A stretch of DNA of 64,000 nt from Stichopus chloronotus (lineage: Eukaryota > Echinodermata > Holothuroidea > Aspidochirotida > Stichopodidae). Shown here piece by piece: positions 60,776 through 64,000 of the stretch. A program made the position numbers and the translations under genes. The notes beneath the pieces were generated by a model that worked only from the letters and a program-made list of their open reading frames with translations, was not told the DNA's origin and did not search any database. The stretch lies in the NCBI GenBank assembly GCA_021234535.1, contig CM037838.1:24095969-24159968 (forward strand). The letters run 5' to 3'. Positions within the stretch are counted from its first letter, which is position 1. Each line of letters opens with the position of its first letter.

Positions 60776-62682
60776 GTACTATGAGGTTTTTTCTGAGCAT
60801 AATGTCAAGTGTGTCCAAGTCTGGCCATGATTTTATTCACTACAGTTACTGAAAATGTGATGAAGTTTAGATGATAGGTTGCCAATGGGTAACATGCTAT
60901 GGCAAACAGTATCTGGTCACATAAGAAAGTGCTGTATGTTGCAAAGACAAAAATTCACTACAGGATGCTTATGTACAGTAGATGATTTCCACAGTCAGGA
61001 AGAGACATTTTCAGCCAAACATTTTAGTTTAAATTCAAAAAATAAATAGTGCAAGGAGGAAAAATCTATGTACGGGGCCTACATTACCTTTTCAATATGA
61101 TTTACATTCCTATGGGTTTACGGTCATTGGCCTATCACCCCTTGCAATTTCTCTCCCAATTACTTCACCCCCAAATGACTAGTTCTCCTCCAATTGCAGA
61201 CCACTTTGCCCCTTAATTATAATCTGTTGGTACCATCACATTATAGAAACAATAGACACAACGAACTAAAATTTTCAATTGCTGTTTTGTCAGGACATAA
61301 AATATCATAATCACTCAAAACAAGCATTTTGCAAACAGTATGATGTCAATGAACTTCAATTCAACTAGCACAGACATTGGAATGCTCCTTGCGGACCCGA
61401 CAATTCTCCAGCTTTTACCACCAGACTCACAGTTCTTGTAAGGATCTCCCGCCTTCCCTCTTTCATACTGTGCACAGTATACTGTATTCTCTTGATTTTT
61501 ACTGTCCATTTGCAACGTCTCTAATATGAGCCACAAGAGTTAGCATTATCTTCTTGTAACCTATTGCAAACTTTAAATTTATTATTAATTACAAAACTCT
61601 GTCACATGGTGGATTAGGACTAGTACCAGTTACAAAAACACTGTATGGGTTGCTTCATGTTAGTTTGCTAGTTTACTAGTGGCTGTATGCAATACAGTAT
61701 GGCTTACATGCATAACTGCAACATACATGGAAATAGACCTTCAACAGAGACATCTTGGACTGTGCATTTGTGTGATGATTCTACATTGCATTATCGTTTC
61801 TGTTGCAAATTGCCAGCCTCCATATTTAATCTCCTGATTTTGGATCTGAAAAATGGAAACCTCCCTATTTTTGGATCAGACAGGTTGACAGCTGTGTCAT
61901 TGTTTTAATGGTGGCAGTAGCGATATACTGCAAGTTCTTCCCTTTTTACTTCCACAACTTGTCCACATTGTCACTGTAACATTTTTTGCTTTCATTAAAA
62001 TTGTTTTTGCTGTCATGAAAACTGTAATGTTAATTGCGAACTATTGCATACAGTACATCAGCGATAGACATCAGTTAGTTGAAGGGGTGGTACTGTAAGT
62101 ATACATTTAAAATATAAGGGCGAAACGACTTCATAACGTCAGACATGAAATCCAGGCTGGATACATGGAGGTTACAACATACAGAAAATGCCATTTCCGG
62201 CCATCTAGGGTTTGCAAAGCCTAAAAGTTTCTTGTAAGCTCTGGGCCAACAGATGGTGGCGCTATATAGTAATGTCAGCACTCACCCAGTAGTCATCCAC
62301 TCCTATATTATCCACTCCCATATTATTTTTGCTCCCCTGACTTTGAGTACCCCACTTTTAGCCTTAAGGAGAAAAATTCTAGGCCAGATGGTCCCTGCCC
62401 CCCCCCCCCCCCCCCCCGGTTCAATATCAAATCAATGCCCATGGTAAGCTAGGCTAGTTTGTAATGTTAACACACACTTGATTGAGCCTACAGCTAGCCT
62501 CAACTAAAGTAGACTCTGCAGAGTCTGCTTGGGTAATCTTGGTTCCGCCACCTCTGGAGGAACATTGTACTGCTCTTCCGGAAGAGTATTTACTCCCCTC
62601 ATTGATCGCTGCCCTCGGAGACTCTGGACACTCCTTTTTATTATGCACACAACTTTAAACTAAAACCATTGTTTTTCCCTAC

Positions 62683-62711
62683 CAAATTCGGCAGAAACCA
62701 ATCACGGCCAT
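62683..62711 (-). CDS. Candidate ACADM first exon (weak)
   Basis: ATG at 62711-62709 gives MAVIGFCRI then TTTG and donor GTAGGG. The text resembles the human start MAAGFGRCCR, and position and size fit a short first exon. However it is 29 nt, so joining to 57418 in phase gives an early stop; a lost base or another exon would be required. Confidence 0.2.
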
Positions 62712-63710
62712 TGTGAGAAATGATGGGAGTGATGATGGGGAAAGGACCTTCGACTGATTAGTTTCGTAAATATCATGGCAACTCTTCATCTGTTCTGAGT
62801 CTCTCTTAGCGGTATCCTATTTTGGCCGCAGGCAAATCTGGTGATAGGGTGAAAGTTAGCCTAGGTACCATTATTTTCTCTCATTGTTCGATTGCTGCTA
62901 TTGGCTTATTTCATGAGACCGACGCATAGTATTTTGATAAATATTACTAACAATAACGCCAAACGTGACTATTTATTTGTACATAATTATATCCAGTGTC
63001 CAAAGTCTTTCTGGTAGACAGCGATCACAGGGCAATGCGATAACTAGATGAGTATATATATATTCTCGGTTGGGTATGAGTAGGCTGCAGCTCAAATTGT
63101 GAGGGATGTATCAAAGAAGGGGAATTCATTCGCCAAGAAAGACTTTGCAAAGTCTACGACTAGAGCAAAACATAGACTTCATTGCTAATTGTCAAGTTAG
63201 ACAGACGGTATCCCTTGGCCGGCTACCACAGATGCATTGTGGGATATAAAAAGTAGAAAATGCTCCTTCCCTCATTTGGATACGTACACTATATGCCCAG
63301 GAAATATGATTGAAAATTGAAGTTTTCAGTACATTTGCCAGCCTTAACTGGTCAATGTTGTGCATTGCAGCGTTCCTACCATAAAAGAATAGGCCTGAGT
63401 TATAACACAACTGTTTGATCTCTACTTCCTACTCCTAAACATTCTGTTTTTTACTTTTTAGTTTGAACGTTTGGAGTGAACTATGCGTTTGCTCCGACGA
63501 TACCTTTCCTCTTCACATTGCCTTGGCAATAAGCAATATAGCTTACAACTAACCAAGCACCGCCTGGCTACTATCTTGGACAAAATACTGTACCCTGGGA
63601 CACCCTTTCAATGTTAGCTAAATAGGATAACTGTTCACAGTATATACATGAAGTCCTGCATTGGCAAGGTGCACAGGGTTCCATGTTATTTTCTCAACTA
63701 AAATGTAGTA

Positions 63711-63790
63711 CAGTAAAACCCCGTTTATCCAAACACGTCGGGACCAGACGTTGTTTGGTTAACGGAAAAATTCGGATAAACGGGGTTTCA
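63711..63790. mobile_element. pogo/Tigger-like terminal sequence, palindromic
   Basis: CAGTAAAACCCCGTTTATCC at the left faces GGATAAACGGGGTTTCA at the right within 80 bp, preceded by TA. CAGT starts, TA target sites and internal GGATAA repeats resemble termini of pogo/Tigger elements (Tc1/mariner superfamily). Either a solo end or a tiny MITE. Confidence 0.5.
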
Positions 63791-64000
63791 TGTTTATTGT
63801 TCATATGCTATCCCCGAGTGACACATGCACTTATCAGTAAAGTGAAATTAACCATTGTTAGGTTGTCTCCGTGTTATTTCTTTGGTTTCATATTAAAAAA
63901 TAAATATTTGTTGAAAATTCAAAGTGTTTCATGTGTTCTTCTTTGATTGAACTTCCAAGGAGGATAAATTGAATGAGGGCAATGGATGTCCTTCTGGGTT

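Larger units (their letters stand above)
57419..62682 (-). other. ACADM 5' intron or upstream flank
   Basis: Holds the MITE at 57759-58353, an RT fragment (60550-60775) and a 20 nt C run (about 62398-62417). No convincing exon besides the candidate at 62683-62711. Confidence 0.5.

Noticed and set aside
62290..62340. Alternative ACADM first exon MGVDNIGVDDYW ending at GTGAGT (phase 0)
   Set aside because: Phase fits, but the peptide is acidic and lacks any presequence character, and the sequence is imperfect tandem repeat.

Overview
The window is nuclear DNA from an animal. All three recognisable genes are split by GT-AG introns, and their products (a secreted pappalysin metalloprotease, a LIM-homeodomain factor, mitochondrial medium-chain acyl-CoA dehydrogenase) are metazoan families. 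The AT-rich DNA, many microsatellites, frequent long G/C runs and abundant TTAA-flanked miniature transposons suggest a marine invertebrate, plausibly an echinoderm or other deuterostome. The species cannot be named from the sequence.

Layout. (1) 1-17485, minus: the 5' part of a PAPP-A-like gene, six exons and about 757 residues: signal peptide, pro-region, LamG-like domain, two Lin-12/Notch repeats, catalytic domain with the zinc motif HELGHNLGLLH and a Met-turn. The gene runs off the left edge. Its 11.8 kb first intron holds a ~160 bp tandem satellite and a 594 bp MITE. (2) 17.5-27.4 kb: mostly non-coding, but 22.3-23.2 kb (minus) has coding-like sequence that I could not assign, and 23.43-23.95 kb is a mobile element with inverted ends and an 11 bp target duplication. 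(3) 29864-33014, plus: an LHX6/LHX8 (Arrowhead) type gene with LIM1, LIM2 and homeodomain exons; the 5' exon is uncertain. (4) 33.0-41.5 kb: convergent intergenic DNA with repeats. (5) 41497-57418, minus: ACADM, ten confident exons covering nearly the whole protein; a tiny first exon may lie near 62.7 kb. (6) 57.4-64 kb: MITE, retrotransposon remnants and a pogo-like terminal sequence.

The three genes have no evident shared pathway. The most striking cross-cutting observation is that four conserved exons (one pappalysin, one LHX, two ACADM) each carry exactly one extra nucleotide relative to the family reading frame, while the other exons are clean. Insertion errors in the assembly are the simplest explanation, but the pattern needs reads or cDNA to settle. 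Other notable points are three related TTAAAGG-ended MITE families matching the Kolobok/T2 type, AGGTCA-type nuclear-receptor motifs (DR1, DR4) in ACADM introns, and several decayed non-LTR reverse transcriptase fragments.
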